From: Pseudomonadota bacterium
Lineage (GTDB): Bacteria; Pseudomonadota; Alphaproteobacteria; Micropepsales; Micropepsaceae
Assembly (NCBI GenBank): GCA_023427355.1
Contig: JAEZBK010000104.1
Coordinates: 1 to 5,156 of the forward strand
Length of the DNA: 5,156 nucleotides
Direction of reading: 5' to 3'
In this document: positions 5,077 to 5,156 of the stretch, in pieces
Position numbering within the stretch: position 1 is the stretch's first letter
Layout: the number at the start of each line of letters is the position of its first letter
Translations under genes and position numbers: made by a program
Notes under the pieces: model-generated
Told to the model about the DNA's origin: nothing
The model's database searches: none
What the model saw: the letters and a program-made list of their open reading frames with translations, nothing else

Positions 5077-5156
5077 TTACGCCAAAGCCGCCTTCTCCTG
5101 CAGCTTCGCCAGGAATTTCGCGTTCTGCTCGCCGCCCTGGCCATAGGGTTTGGCGC
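5077..5156 (-). CDS. C-terminal end of an unidentified protein
   Basis: The last 25 codons of a minus-strand gene enter from the right edge and stop at TAA (5077-5079). The peptide reads AKPYGQGGEQNAKFLAKLQE then KAALA. The codons are strongly G/C-ending and the other frames give arginine/serine-rich nonsense, so coding is likely. The tail looks like a short amphipathic helix after a glycine-rich turn, common at the end of cytoplasmic enzymes. That is too little to name a family. No convincing intrinsic terminator follows it. The 188 bases to the next gene (4889-5076) hold the AT-rich patch described separately and nothing else I can support. Confidence 0.6.
   Translation of the reverse strand, partial: AKPYGQGGEQNAKFLAKLQEKAALA

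Overview
The window looks like ordinary chromosomal DNA from a high-GC alphaproteobacterium. Nearly all codons end in G or C, and the gene set fits that class: a LivK-type binding protein, a MetZ-type O-succinylhomoserine sulfhydrylase, a long-N-terminus ApaG and a SixA-type histidine phosphatase. I cannot fix the order or genus. No rRNA, tRNA, CRISPR array, transposase, phage gene or long repeat is visible.

Eight complete genes and two gene ends occupy most of the sequence, almost all on the minus strand. Reading the minus strand in its own direction (right to left), the window starts with the last 25 codons of an unidentified protein (5077-5156). A 188-base gap with an AT-rich patch follows, then a GNAT acetyltransferase (4349-4888) and a small secreted protein of unknown function (3864-4298). 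The single plus-strand gene, a SixA-like phosphohistidine phosphatase (3346-3876, TTG start), overlaps the end of the secreted-protein gene by 13 bases tail to tail. It diverges from metZ across about 93 bases.

The left half is a minus-strand run: metZ (2059-3252), an OsmC-family gene 7 bases after it (1617-2051), apaG (1063-1497), folE (401-976), a possible 30-codon gene with a textbook ribosome binding site (280-372), and the first 67 codons of a branched-chain amino-acid type ABC binding protein (1-202). metZ and osmC are probably one transcript joining sulfur assimilation into methionine with a thiol-dependent peroxidase-like protein. apaG and folE may follow from it or have their own promoters; their gaps are 119 and 85 bases.

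I found no evidence of a new multi-gene system. The points most worth a second look are: several substitutions around the PLP site of MetZ; a hairpin/pseudoknot-shaped leader upstream of metZ that has the topology, but not the conserved bases, of SAM-II-type riboswitches; the tiny gene after folE; the unknown secreted protein; a duplicated 11-base element covering the folE start; and paired AT palindromes before the GNAT gene.
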